This document shows positions 16,580 through 26,282 of a stretch of 64,000 nt of DNA, one piece after another. This stretch comes from Edaphobacter paludis. Its GTDB lineage: Bacteria > Acidobacteriota > Terriglobia > Terriglobales > Acidobacteriaceae. Within the stretch, counting starts at the first letter, position 1. The number at the start of each line of letters is the position of its first letter. The notes below the pieces were generated by a model. That model made no database searches. It saw only the letters and a program-made list of their open reading frames with translations, and was not told the origin of the DNA. The translations under genes and the position numbers were made by a program. The stretch covers positions 558,001 through 622,000 of the forward strand of contig NZ_CP121194.1 in assembly GCF_039993895.1 (NCBI RefSeq), read 5' to 3'.

Positions 16580-17721
16580 GCAGCACCTCGAACCGACTCC
16601 ACACTTACATACTGGGTTGCCTCCCTGTGCTGTTCGAGGTGCCGCCCATAGGCGTAATACGCCGCGCATGCTCCCTCCGCCGATACCATCGTGGCTCCCA
16701 GCGGCTTCTGCGGCGTGCACCCCGTCCCGAACGCGGGGCAGTCATGCGGCTTCTTCAGACCGCGCAGAATCTGTCCGCTGATGCAGGCCTCGGGCTCCTT
16801 CGTATCAATGTGCTTTACATCGAACAGCCGCTCCGCGTCATGGTCGCGGAACTCCCATCGCAACTTGTAGCCGCTCTTCGGAATCGTGCCTACGCCGCGC
16901 CACTTGCGGTCGCTGATCTCGAAGACGTTAGCCACCAGCTTCTGCGCTCCTATGTTCCCGTCTCGGTTCAGTATTCGGGAGTATTCGTTCTCCACCACGG
17001 CCCGCCCCTCTTCCAGTTGACGAATCGTCATCAGGGTTCCCTGAAGGATGTCCAGCGGCTCGAAGCCCGTAATTACGATCGGCACCTTGAAGCGCGCGCT
17101 TAGCGGCTCATATTCGCGGTACCCCATTACCGCGCACACATGTCCGGGCCCCAGAAAACCCTGCACCCGGTTGAGTGGCGATTGCAGAATCGAAGCGATC
17201 GCGGGTGGCACCAACACATGCGAAACCAGGATGGAAACGTTCTTCACGCCTTCTTCCCGCGCTCTCCACACCAGCATTGCATTCGCTGGCGCGGTCGTCT
17301 CAAACCCGATCGCGAAAAACACCACCTGCTTGGCCGGATTGGTGCGAGCGATCTTCAGACAATCCAGCGGCGAATATACGATCCGAACATCGCCGCCCTG
17401 AGACTTGATCGTGAACAGGTCTCCATTCGAACCAGGGACCCGCAGCATGTCGCCAAACGAGCAGAAGATCACATCCTTCCGTTGAGCGATCGCATGCGCC
17501 TTATCGATCATCTCCAGCGGAGTCACGCAAACCGGACACCCCGGCCCATGCACCAGTTCGATTCCTTCGGGCAGCAGATGATCGATCCCATGCTTCACGA
17601 TCGAATGCGTCTGTCCCCCACACACCTCCATCAGCACCCATGGCCGCGTCTGCACGCGCCGAATCTCCGCCACGATCTTCGCTGCCACATCACCATCGCG
17701 ATACTCATCGAGATATTTCAT
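16576..17721 (-). CDS. hypD: Hydrogenase maturation protein HypD
   Basis: 381 residues from the ATG at 17721, overlapping hypC by 4 nt. Signatures include [40 protein letters not shown] and [15 protein letters not shown], plus the C-terminal Cys ligands of the [4Fe-4S] cluster ([11 protein letters not shown]). HypD assembles the Fe(CN)2CO unit together with HypC. The length is normal. Confidence 0.96.
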   Translation of the reverse strand: MKYLDEYRDGDVAAKIVAEIRRVQTRPWVLMEVCGGQTHSIVKHGIDHLLPEGIELVHGPGCPVCVTPLEMIDKAHAIAQRKDVIFCSFGDMLRVPGSNGDLFTIKSQGGDVRIVYSPLDCLKIARTNPAKQVVFFAIGFETTAPANAMLVWRAREEGVKNVSILVSHVLVPPAIASILQSPLNRVQGFLGPGHVCAVMGYREYEPLSARFKVPIVITGFEPLDILQGTLMTIRQLEEGRAVVENEYSRILNRDGNIGAQKLVANVFEISDRKWRGVGTIPKSGYKLRWEFRDHDAERLFDVKHIDTKEPEACISGQILRGLKKPHDCPAFGTGCTPQKPLGATMVSAEGACAAYYAYGRHLEQHREATQYVSVESVRGAA

Positions 17722-18047
17722 TGTCGATCCCCCCCGCCGTTCGTGCCGCCTTTCATCCACGCGGGGGAGGACGGCTTGTCCGTCTCCGGGATCTCCTCGA
17801 CCACGGGCGATTCCAACTCGGTTAGCTGATCCAGATCTTTCAGCGCCTGGTAGGTGCGCTCGGCCTCCGCTTCATCGACGCGGCTGATGGCGAAACCAAC
17901 ATGGACCAGGACGTATTCGCCCAGTTGCGTGTCGGGTACGTACTCCAGGCATGCTTCGCGAACAATGCCCCCGAACTGGACCTTGGCCATCCGCAAACCG
18001 CGTTGGTCGTAGGTCTCGACTACTTTGCCGGGAATCGCCAGGCACAT
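17718..18047 (-). CDS. hypC: Hydrogenase assembly chaperone HypC
   Basis: The start is fixed by the family motif MCLAIPGKV, because Cys2 must be the N-terminal functional residue; this gives 109 aa from 18047. The core (about residues 1-75) is followed by an acidic, Pro-rich tail of roughly 30 residues that ordinary HypC lacks. It lies one nt after the hypF stop and overlaps hypD by 4 nt. HypC carries the Fe(CN)2CO moiety to the large-subunit precursor. Confidence 0.94.
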   Translation of the reverse strand: MCLAIPGKVVETYDQRGLRMAKVQFGGIVREACLEYVPDTQLGEYVLVHVGFAISRVDEAEAERTYQALKDLDQLTELESPVVEEIPETDKPSSPAWMKGGTNGGGDRQ

Positions 18048-18048
18048 G

Positions 18049-20397
18049 TTAGTCTCCTCGACGTAACAGTTCATTCGCGATAACGGCTTGTCCTAATGAA
18101 ATACCGCCGTCGTTCGCGGGCACCAACGCGTGTAAGAATACTCCAAACCCCAAACGCCGCAACTCTCGCGCCGTAAGCCCCAGCAGAATTTGGTTCTGGA
18201 ACACCCCGCCGCTCAGGCAGACGCGGTCCAATCCATCGCTCTTGCGAATGCAGCAGCAGACCTCGACGATGGCGGCGCTGAGCGTGTTGTGAAAGCAGGC
18301 GGCGATTTCGTTTGGCCGTCGCCCTCTGGCAAGATCTCTGACGACCGCCACGACGGTTTGACGAAGATCGACGACGATGGGTTCCGCTTGCTGCAGGCCG
18401 TATTCGTAGCGGTCCGTGACGCTTGGCTCCACGGCCATCTCCAGCGCGATGGCCGCCTGCCCTTCGAATGTGACCTCGGAACCTAATCCCAAGAGCGCTG
18501 CGACAGCATCGAACAGCCGCCCGCACGAGGAAGTCTGGACGGTTTGTATATGGCGCGAGATCATGGTGTCCACGAGATTGAGCTGTGCGCCAGGAACTGC
18601 TTTCAAAAAGGCAATCTCCTCAGGGATCTGGGATCCGAACGAATCCCGGAGATAGCTCAGGGCCATCCGCCAGGGCTGACGTATAGCCGCATCGCCGCCG
18701 GGCAACGGCACCGTGCGGAGGTGGCCGCGGCGCTCGAATCCGGCTAGATTGGCCACCAGAAATTCGCCGCCCCAGATCGTGCCATCGGTTCCAAGCCCGG
18801 TGCCGTCCATGGCGACGCCGATGACCTTTCCCCGAAGGTGATTTTCGGCCATGCAGCTGGCTATGTGTGCGTGATGATGCTGTACGGCAAATCTGCGATC
18901 GATGCCGGAGTCAAGCGCCATGCGTGTACTTCGATAGTCGGGATGCAGGTCATATGCAATGGCCGTAGGCGAAATCTGGAAGAGATGTTTCATCTTCTCC
19001 AGCGTCTCGCCGAAGAAGCACATGCTTTCGTAGTTTTCAAGGTCCCCGATGTGCTGGCTCAGGATGGCGTGTCTGCCTCGGGTAAGGCAGAACGTATTCT
19101 TCAGCTCAGCCCCTACGGCGAGGACTTGATTCAACTCAATATTCAGGTCGATGGCTAAGGGAACGAAGCCACGGGATCGACGCAGCACGCGTTCGCGCCG
19201 CTCGAAGATACGAACCACCGAATCGTCCACTCGCGTGGCTATGTCGCGGTTATGCAGCAGAAACCAATCGGCGATGCTCGACAGCCGCTGGAGCGCATCG
19301 GCATTCGATACCACAATCGGCTCTTCGCTGAGATTGCCGCTCGTCATGACGAGCGCGGTAAACTCCGACGCCGATCCCGGTGAATCGCTGAAGAGCAGGT
19401 AATGCAGTGGCGTATACGGGAGCATAATACCGAGCGTGTTGTTTCCCGGAGCGAGAACGTCCGGTAGATTGTTGCCACCTGCATCTTCAGGCGAGAGGCG
19501 GGACAGAACTACGATAGGCCTGCGCAGATGCTGAAGCGCGGCCTCGTCAGCAGGGGATACGGCGCAGATGCTCTTGATCGCTTGCAGATCGCGCGCCATC
19601 AGGGCAAAAGGTTTATCGGGGCGGCGCTTTCGTCGACGCAATTCAGCGGCCGCGGCGGCGTTGCTGGCATCGCATGCAAGCAGGAAGCCGCCCAATCCTT
19701 TGACGGCCACGATCTTGCCCTCCCGCAGCAGTTGCCTCGCCATGCGAATCGGTGGAAGCGAATCCTTGCCGGTAAAGGAACAGTCGTCCGGTGAAGCGCC
19801 GCTCGGGACAAGACATAGCGAAGGCCCGCAGACCGCGCAGGCGTTCGGTTGAGCGTGGAATCGCCGATCGGCTGGATCGCCGTATTCAGCGCTACACTCT
19901 TTGCACATCACGAACTCCGACATCGTTGTCTTCGGGCGATCGTAGGGAATGTCACGGATGATGGTGTAGCGCGGGCCACAGTGGGTGCAATTGGTGAAGG
20001 GATAGCCGAAGCGCCGGTTGGAAGGATCTCCGAAGTCGCGCCAGCAGGCATCGCAGGTGCCGGCGTCTGGAGAGACCAAGGCGAATTCACCGGGCTCCTC
20101 TCGGCTTTCAAGAATGTCGAATCCTTTGCGCCCTTCGGGCACAATTTCGGAAACGGTTAGATCTAGAATCTCTGCGAGTTGTGGCGGATGGAGTTTCAGG
20201 CTATCGATAAATGTTCGAATTGCGGAGGCGTCGCCCTCGACTTCTATCGTCACGCCCGATGAAGAATTGAAGACGAACCCGGCCAGTTCAAGTGACGTAG
20301 CAAGTTTGTAGACGAAAGGTCGAAAGCCGACTCCCTGCACGATGCCTCGAACCAGAATGTGGTGCCGTGTCTTCGAGCATGGGAGATAAGACTGCAT
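18049..20397 (-). CDS. hypF: Carbamoyltransferase HypF
   Basis: 782 residues with all expected domains: acylphosphatase (RGIVQGVGFRPFVYKLA, about 15-100), paired zinc fingers (CDACWRDF...CTHCGPRYTII and CKECSAEYG...CAVCGP, about 115-205), YrdC-like (about 220-400) and Kae1/OSGEP-like C-terminal domain (about 430-780, with HHHAHIASCMAENHL). It makes thiocarbamate on HypE from carbamoyl phosphate. It is the first gene of the hyp block; no convincing promoter was found in the 160 nt upstream. Confidence 0.96.
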   Translation of the reverse strand: MQSYLPCSKTRHHILVRGIVQGVGFRPFVYKLATSLELAGFVFNSSSGVTIEVEGDASAIRTFIDSLKLHPPQLAEILDLTVSEIVPEGRKGFDILESREEPGEFALVSPDAGTCDACWRDFGDPSNRRFGYPFTNCTHCGPRYTIIRDIPYDRPKTTMSEFVMCKECSAEYGDPADRRFHAQPNACAVCGPSLCLVPSGASPDDCSFTGKDSLPPIRMARQLLREGKIVAVKGLGGFLLACDASNAAAAAELRRRKRRPDKPFALMARDLQAIKSICAVSPADEAALQHLRRPIVVLSRLSPEDAGGNNLPDVLAPGNNTLGIMLPYTPLHYLLFSDSPGSASEFTALVMTSGNLSEEPIVVSNADALQRLSSIADWFLLHNRDIATRVDDSVVRIFERRERVLRRSRGFVPLAIDLNIELNQVLAVGAELKNTFCLTRGRHAILSQHIGDLENYESMCFFGETLEKMKHLFQISPTAIAYDLHPDYRSTRMALDSGIDRRFAVQHHHAHIASCMAENHLRGKVIGVAMDGTGLGTDGTIWGGEFLVANLAGFERRGHLRTVPLPGGDAAIRQPWRMALSYLRDSFGSQIPEEIAFLKAVPGAQLNLVDTMISRHIQTVQTSSCGRLFDAVAALLGLGSEVTFEGQAAIALEMAVEPSVTDRYEYGLQQAEPIVVDLRQTVVAVVRDLARGRRPNEIAACFHNTLSAAIVEVCCCIRKSDGLDRVCLSGGVFQNQILLGLTARELRRLGFGVFLHALVPANDGGISLGQAVIANELLRRGD

Positions 20398-20563
20398 ATA
20401 GGCAATTCAGAATAGCCGACTTCCGGTTCGGATTTCACAAGCAAGAGAGTTGCTTTCGTTCTGTTCGGCTGGCAGCCATTTCTCAATGGGGATACGATCT
20501 CATTGAGGTTTTCTGCATCTCCTTCGAAATCTGCCGAAGGGAGCGTTGCGTGAGACCGCTTAT

Positions 20564-22528
20564 TCAGCGCACGAACCGAAATTTGAGGCTTTCGTTCGTG
20601 TCCGAGGGATGCCATCGGGAGAGATACACAGCTGTATCTGCTCGGGAAAGGATGACAGCGTCGGCTCCCCGTAACCGGGTGGCATAGTTCGCGTGAATAC
20701 CACTGTGCGCCGCCGGTCCAACGAATCGATACTTTAACACCACGCGCCAATCCGGCCACGAGTTTATAGCGAAGCCTCTCGTCACAAGCTCCATGGAGGA
20801 GTTCGAAAATACTGATGGGAGATTGCGGTGATGCGCAGCCAAAAGCTCTCTTCCAAAGGGAGGAAGCGGCTCAATCTCCTGTGTCACGTCAGGTGATACC
20901 GATTTCAGCATCGTTTCGCGATAATCCCGCGTGCGCAGCAATGTCGACCATGTCTCTGCAGCTTCCGGCGACAGCCGCAAGCCATCCAATAGGGCGGCAG
21001 TCCGAACGTTTTCCGGTGTGAGTAAACCACTATTGACGGAAGCGCCGCGGTCGATATAAATGATGTTGCCCCTATATGAATCCAGATACGACCTTCGGAT
21101 TGGTGTGATGTCCTGGACAGGAAGCCCTGAATAGAATGTCAGAACTAAATGATCATTTGGAGCCGCGTAGAGTTTTGTTGTGCAATCCATAGGCATGCTC
21201 TTTAACTGGTCGAGCACGACAGCATCCGCTTTCCAGTCACCGGACGAAAACCCCTCGTGGAAATTCAGCCTGTGGCCCGTCACGAAGAAAATCACGAACA
21301 AGACCAAGGGAGCCAGCAGTACAGAACACCGCGGTGTCAGGGCACGGGCGATGGCCCCAGAGCACACGGACGCGAGGAGGAACAGCGGTCCCCAGTAACT
21401 CAGGTTTAACCTACTTGTGTCGAAACTTACGGCGGGCACGAATGCGACAAACGTCACGTATCCACAGATGCCCCATCCCCCAAGAAACAGCAGGACCGGC
21501 CCGAGTTGTCTTGCGGGGGCGGACACACGTTCAGAAGCCCGCGGCTTCATCAAAGCGATCCAGGCGGTCAGCAACGCGATTAAGATGCCGACTACCGCCG
21601 AGAACACGTGAACAGGAGGATATCGCCAAAAGTCGCCGGGAAGATTCAATAGCGGCCACGCACGAGGGATGTGCCCCTGTTGTCGGTAGAACCCCGTTGC
21701 GATGAACCACGGCAGCGTTCCTGCGGCCACAAGTCCGGTGAAAATGAGCAGTTTGCGTACGCCTGCTTCATGACGGCGGGCGATCAGGGGGGTTAGCAAC
21801 AGACAAAAGAGCCCCGCCGCAAAGAAACTTAGCAGATGTGTGTAAAAGAGCAGCACAAATGCGAAGGCCGTAAGATAAACGTGTTTCCACTTGCCGTTCT
21901 TCACGAATAGCCACAGCGAAACAACGCATGCCGTCGTGAGGGCAACCTCGGCAGAGTAATAGCGGGCTTGGCGGGAGATGGCAAGATGATACGGGTAAAT
22001 AGATCCCACAATCAGTCCTGCCCAGGCTGCGTCGGCACCATAGAGCAGCCTCCCTCCGACAAAAGCCACCCCGAGAAACAACACTCCAAAAAGAACCGCG
22101 GGTAATCGCGCCGCCTCGGTACGGCGCATGCGTTCACTTAAATCATGCTTTACCAAACATGTCCCATTTGCTTCATCCGGAGTAATTCCGTGAAGTAAAA
22201 ACGATCCCGCTATGGCGTACAACGGAAGCCAGCCGTGATAAATGGCGACATGCTTGTCTGAGTAACTCAGATCGCGAAATTCGTACTCCGCGTTCCCGGG
22301 CCACGGTTGGATCAGAGTGTTCTCATAGATTGGAATGCCAAGATATGTATCTGTCGGATAGCCGTTTTTGACAATCGTCAGCGCATTGATCGAAGACTCG
22401 GCTTCATCCACCCAAAACGGTCGATCATTCAGATAAAGCATGCGAATGGCGAAAGATGCGACCAGCACGAGAGTGACCAGCGAAGCTTCGATAGTCCGTC
22501 TCTTTCGAGTTGAAGGGTCTTTTGCCAT
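20564..22528 (-). CDS. GT-C-type membrane glycosyltransferase (GT39/ArnT-like)
   Basis: About 654 residues from the ATG at 22528; AAAGGAG lies further upstream than usual, so a nearby TTG is possible. A first TM helix (LVTLVLVASFAIRML) precedes the extracytoplasmic loop containing the GT-C acidic motif FWVDEAESS, and ten or so further TM helices reach residue 430. A soluble C-terminal domain of about 200 residues follows. The family uses polyprenyl-phosphate sugars on the outer face of the membrane. It pairs with the GT2 gene directly upstream, which may make the polyprenyl-phosphate donor. Confidence 0.75.
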   Translation of the reverse strand: MAKDPSTRKRRTIEASLVTLVLVASFAIRMLYLNDRPFWVDEAESSINALTIVKNGYPTDTYLGIPIYENTLIQPWPGNAEYEFRDLSYSDKHVAIYHGWLPLYAIAGSFLLHGITPDEANGTCLVKHDLSERMRRTEAARLPAVLFGVLFLGVAFVGGRLLYGADAAWAGLIVGSIYPYHLAISRQARYYSAEVALTTACVVSLWLFVKNGKWKHVYLTAFAFVLLFYTHLLSFFAAGLFCLLLTPLIARRHEAGVRKLLIFTGLVAAGTLPWFIATGFYRQQGHIPRAWPLLNLPGDFWRYPPVHVFSAVVGILIALLTAWIALMKPRASERVSAPARQLGPVLLFLGGWGICGYVTFVAFVPAVSFDTSRLNLSYWGPLFLLASVCSGAIARALTPRCSVLLAPLVLFVIFFVTGHRLNFHEGFSSGDWKADAVVLDQLKSMPMDCTTKLYAAPNDHLVLTFYSGLPVQDITPIRRSYLDSYRGNIIYIDRGASVNSGLLTPENVRTAALLDGLRLSPEAAETWSTLLRTRDYRETMLKSVSPDVTQEIEPLPPFGRELLAAHHRNLPSVFSNSSMELVTRGFAINSWPDWRVVLKYRFVGPAAHSGIHANYATRLRGADAVILSRADTAVYLSRWHPSDTNESLKFRFVR

Positions 22529-22629
22529 ACTCAAATACTCATTACTCTCCTTTGCGGGTTGGGCCCCCGACGGATGCGAACGATTCTCCACTTCGGTTTG
22601 TCGCCTGCGGAAGTGGACCTCGACGAAGC

Positions 22630-23415
22630 TCACTTTCGGAAGCTGCAAAGATACAGAGAGACGGCGAATGTGAGCGTTCCCGCCGCGAGAAGGGCTATCA
22701 GGCGGATGGGGCGATAGATAACAGCGGTTTTGGTAATAATCCCCAAGAAACGGAGGCCGTCTCGGCCAGCCTTCAACTTGGAATCGCCCACACGCTCGTA
22801 ATAGGGCATATCAATTTCCACAAGATTAATGCGAGCTCCGCGATCGAGCAGCGCACGTGCACTCATCGCCGGTGTGAAGTGCAGACCGCTGGGTAGGGGA
22901 CGCAATCGGTTATAGGCCTCTCTCCGCACAATGCGCATGCCGCTGGCAGTGTCGCGAATGCGACGTCCGGAGAGCAGACTAAGCAGACCGGCGAAAATCA
23001 GATTGCCGGTCTGTCTGAGCAGTGGCATTTGGGTGCCGGCGGTCAGCCGGCATCCGAGTACGACGTCAGCGTGTTCGTTCCACAAAGATCGCGCGAGGCT
23101 GGCGAAAAACCTGGGATCGCAGGTGCCGTCAGCATCCAGAAAGGCGAGAAGGTCAGCATCCGATTGTTGCCATGCTTCTTGAATGGCCGCCCCATATCCC
23201 CGATTTTTTTTGAATACGATGAGTTGAACATCCGGAGCGTGTCGGCGAGCCAACTCGACTGTCCGATCTGTAGAGCCGTCGCTAATGACTGTGATGGCGA
23301 CCTCTGTAATCGGCGTGTTGCCGATAATCTCGTCCCGCGCGTCGAGACAGCGCTTGATTATGTCTTCGATGCTCGCTTCTTCGTTCAGAGCTGGAATAGC
23401 GATGAGTAGCTTCAT
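22630..23415 (-). CDS. GT2 family glycosyltransferase (polyprenyl-phosphate glycosyltransferase-like)
   Basis: 261 residues from the ATG at 23415. The GT-A fold is clear from LLIAIPALNEEASIEDII, VISDGSTDRT, NRGYGAAIQEAW and the metal-binding DADGT (D-x-D). DTASGMRIVRREAY and two C-terminal hydrophobic segments (RLIALLAAGTLTFAVSLYL) suit the DPM1/undecaprenyl-phosphate transferase group. It is probably cotranscribed with the GT-C gene about 100 nt downstream. Confidence 0.85.
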   Translation of the reverse strand: MKLLIAIPALNEEASIEDIIKRCLDARDEIIGNTPITEVAITVISDGSTDRTVELARRHAPDVQLIVFKKNRGYGAAIQEAWQQSDADLLAFLDADGTCDPRFFASLARSLWNEHADVVLGCRLTAGTQMPLLRQTGNLIFAGLLSLLSGRRIRDTASGMRIVRREAYNRLRPLPSGLHFTPAMSARALLDRGARINLVEIDMPYYERVGDSKLKAGRDGLRFLGIITKTAVIYRPIRLIALLAAGTLTFAVSLYLCSFRK

Positions 23416-23883
23416 TGGATTACATCCATGCGCAAACTCTTGCACGCAGATAACCAAAAGCAAATAAAAATTCCGTTGATCCGGCAGGCTCCTTCATCAG
23501 TAGGACCGAGAACCAGACGGTTGGGCGGAAAGTTATGTACTGAGAAGCAGAGTAATTGCCTCCCATCGCAAAAAACTATGCAAACTATGCAAAAAAATGG
23601 GACTCCCATACCATGGACCGTCAAAGTTAGCCTCGATTTGAAAATAGATCTCTGAAAAAGCGGTCCTTAGTTTGGTCTTCCATTTGCTTTCAAAGGAGCA
23701 CAAGAGTCAAGCAACGTACAGGGTGACGCCTCGCATGGTCACCTTCGGGTAGTTGCGATTCTGACGGTGGCTCGGTATTTGGTCGATCAGCATCAAGACC
23801 GCGCCGTCCACTCAGTGGAGCACCATGCTACCCCCAGCAACACTCTGACCCGGCGAGGCGGTCATCATTCCGCAGGAGAGAAC
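23416..23883. other. Intergenic region without a supported gene
   Basis: This 470-nt divergent region between the GT2 gene and the galE leader is AT-richer than its surroundings. Only short, low-quality ORFs are present and no clear operator or terminator was found. Confidence 0.4.
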
Positions 23884-23952
23884 ATGAACAACTTGGGCTG
23901 TACTCGTATATTGCGGCTGGACTTAAACCAGAATTCCGTGAGTTTGTTGTGA
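23884..23952 (+). CDS. Possible 22-aa leader peptide coupled to galE
   Basis: The ATG at 23884 is preceded by AGGAG at ideal spacing. The 22 codons end at a TGA (23950-23952) that overlaps the galE GTG start (23949) as GTGA. galE itself has no visible Shine-Dalgarno. This suggests translation of galE by coupling to a short upstream ORF. The peptide has no recognisable family, and the evidence is purely positional. Confidence 0.4.
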   Translation: MNNLGCTRILRLDLNQNSVSLL

Positions 23953-25040
23953 GAGTCCTGTTGGTAGGGGGAGCCGGATACATAGGATCCCATGTTGCCC
24001 TGCGCCTTAGCGAGCGTGGCTTTGTCCCAGTCATTTACGACAACTTCAGCACTGGCCACCGGCGGTTCGTAGATCAATTTGAAGTCATTCAGGGCGAAAT
24101 GGCCGATTGCGAATGTCTGCGTCACGCCCTTAAGAATATCGACGCCGTGATTCATTTTGCGGCCAAAGCCTATGTCGGCGAATCCATTCTCAAACCCAGG
24201 GAATACTACACAACCAACATGACCGACGCCTTAACTCTGCTCAATGCAACAGTAGACGCAGGAATAAGGAAATTTATCTTTTCTTCCAGCTGCGCCGTGT
24301 ACGGAGTACCGGAGCAGCTGCCTATCCGAGAAACAACCCCAAGAATTCCAATCAATCCATATGGACAGACCAAGGCGGCTTTTGAAGATGCCTTGAGAAG
24401 CTATTCGGCAGCGTACGGCCTTAGATTTGTTGCTCTTCGATACTTCAATGCGGCTGGTGCAGACGAGTCGGGAACGCTGGGGGAAATGCGATCGACGGAA
24501 ACCCACCTCATCCCACTCGTTTTGAAAGCAGCGTTACGGCGCTCCCAACAAGTGAACATTTTTGGGAATGACTATACGACCCCCGATGGCACTTGTATTC
24601 GTGACTATATCCACGTCAACGATCTCGCGTCTGCGCACGTCAGCGCTCTAGAGTTGTTGTTTAACGAAGGGGAGTCTGATGTTTTCAATCTAGGAACTGG
24701 GGTTGGATTTTCTGTTTTGGAAGTTATTGCGGCAGCGGAAAAAGTATCCTCCTTGCGTGTTCCACGGGCGATTCTCCCCAGGCGCACTGGCGATCCACCA
24801 ATACTCGTTTGCGATGGAGAGCATGCGCGAAGGAAGCTTCATTGGTCCCCTCAACGTGGTTTGATTGAGATACTTAGAACCGCATGGAAGTGGCAGATTG
24901 CCAATCAGGCCGACGATCTGCTCTCAACCCCACTTCGGCAGTCCAGTGCCCAACATCGCCCCTTAAGCATCTACCACGCTCAGGATGCCTATCAATCGGC
25001 CGGACGGCAGTCCGTTAGTGATAAAGGTGCGAGTCGCTAG
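23949..25040 (+). CDS. galE: UDP-glucose 4-epimerase
   Basis: 363 residues with a GTG start. The NAD-binding motif VGGAGYIGSH begins at residue 6. The SSSCAVYG serine, the PYGQTK tyrosine/lysine pair (the usual Ser before Lys is Thr) and the ALRYFNAAGAD segment are typical of GalE. The last 35 residues after WKWQIANQ are unlike the family and may be read-through beyond an eroded stop. It supplies UDP-galactose for envelope glycans, consistent with the two divergent glycosyltransferases nearby. Confidence 0.9.
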   Translation: MRVLLVGGAGYIGSHVALRLSERGFVPVIYDNFSTGHRRFVDQFEVIQGEMADCECLRHALKNIDAVIHFAAKAYVGESILKPREYYTTNMTDALTLLNATVDAGIRKFIFSSSCAVYGVPEQLPIRETTPRIPINPYGQTKAAFEDALRSYSAAYGLRFVALRYFNAAGADESGTLGEMRSTETHLIPLVLKAALRRSQQVNIFGNDYTTPDGTCIRDYIHVNDLASAHVSALELLFNEGESDVFNLGTGVGFSVLEVIAAAEKVSSLRVPRAILPRRTGDPPILVCDGEHARRKLHWSPQRGLIEILRTAWKWQIANQADDLLSTPLRQSSAQHRPLSIYHAQDAYQSAGRQSVSDKGASR

Positions 25041-25178
25041 ACCGAATTTCGTCTATCAATCTGCCCTTTACCTTCGGGACACCATCGATATCTATGTTTA
25101 CTTGCTGTGTCGCGCTCCAGGGAGATGTTTCTCTCTCTTATCTCTGGATTATTCTCCAGATGTTTTATGAAACGCACT

Positions 25179-25597
25179 TTAGCGATTGAATGCCCGCAAC
25201 TTGCCTTTTCGTGCAATGCCCCTGGACTTACGCACGACTAATTCGGTCTCCAAGGTATATCCCGCACCCTTATGGCGCTTGAGTTTGAGCATCTTTTCCA
25301 GGGCGACGAAAGCTTTTATCCCGAGTTGTTCGCGAGGTGCGTTTATCGTCGTGAGTGGCGGCCGCGCCAGAAAGGCGAAGGAGATATTGTCAATGCCCAG
25401 GATGGATATATCCTCAGGTACTCTGACGCCAGCTTCCTCAAGAGCGTTCATCGCCCCCATCGCAATGAGATCGCTGCCACAGAAAATAACAGCGGGCATT
25501 TCTTTTGCAGCGAGTACTCGCGTACAGCCGAAGCGCCAGCATCCACACGATAGTCACTGTTTGTGATTGGAAACGGCGTCATGCCTCTTTCAGTTAG
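25179..25597 (-). pseudogene. LacI-family regulator remnant (sensor domain only)
   Basis: Only the C-terminal effector-binding part remains (CGSDLIAMGAMNALEEAGVRVPEDISILGID). About 25539-25597 carries ERGMTPFPITNSDYRVDAG in a different frame; inserting one base near 25518 joins the two parts into normal LacI sequence. The helix-turn-helix and most of the N-terminal lobe are missing. The homology stops at about 25597, exactly where an EamA fragment begins on the other strand. The frameshift lies in a 12-bp palindrome (GCGAGTACTCGC). Confidence 0.75.
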
Positions 25598-25731
25598 TCA
25601 CGGTCGCGACCGCTCTCTATCCCATGATTGCCGTGGTTCTCGCAGTCGTACTTCTTCGTGAGCGGTTTCGATTGGTTCAGGTAATTGGGCTGGGATTTGC
25701 CGTAGCTGCGATTGTGGTTTTCTCGCTATAG
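25597..25731 (+). pseudogene. EamA/DMT transporter C-terminal fragment
   Basis: The frame reads VTVATALYPMIAVVLAVVLL, then RERFRLVQVIGLGFAVAAI, ending at TAG 25729-25731. This is the last two TM helices of an EamA-family (10-TMS drug/metabolite transporter) protein, with the typical TALYP and RERF motifs. There is no start and nothing of the preceding eight helices. It directly abuts the LacI remnant. Confidence 0.7.
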
Positions 25732-25741
25732 GAGTGTAGAG

Positions 25742-26127
25742 ATGCATGTTCCACCTTGGTTTTGGTTTGGTCTAGTTACGCTCTTATGTTGGGGTATCGC
25801 CGGGTTACTACAAAAGCTCTCGACGAACCACATCTCCGCAGAGTCTTCTCTAATTTGGCTTGTGGTCGGCTTCCTGTTATTCGAGCCTTTTTTTATCCCG
25901 GTAAATCCGTATTCGCCTACTCTGCTGAGAATCTTACCTGGGCGCTCTTGAGCGGTGTATTAAATGCACTGGGTGCCTGGGCGCTCTTTGCCGCTTTGAA
26001 GAGTGGCGGTAAAGCATCTATTGTTGTCCCGGTTACTGCGTTGTACCCTCTGGTGGTCATCGCACTCGTTCCTTTCATCTTGAAGGAATCGATTACGACT
26101 TTCCAGCGCCGCCTTATCTCCAAGTAG
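25742..26127 (+). pseudogene. Frameshifted EamA/DMT transporter half
   Basis: The ATG at 25742 has a good GGAG site. The first frame encodes PPWFWFGLVTLLCWGIAGLL with a second TM segment, then stops at about 25951. A shifted frame (from about 25900) continues with LTWALLSGVLNALGAWALF and VVPVTALYPLVVIALVPFIL to 26127. Together they are one EamA domain of five helices with a single frameshift near 25900. It lies 10 nt after the other EamA fragment. Confidence 0.7.
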
Positions 26128-26282
26128 TCGGATGTTGGCGAATCAATGAATGGACTGGTATTTCTATGCAAGGTCTTTATTTAGCCTAAGCAATCCAGGT
26201 TTTACTCATATCGTACGAGGCTAGGTACGATCCGTAGGAAGTCAACGATATTTCAACGAAAGAATGTCGAGGTATGTTCGTG

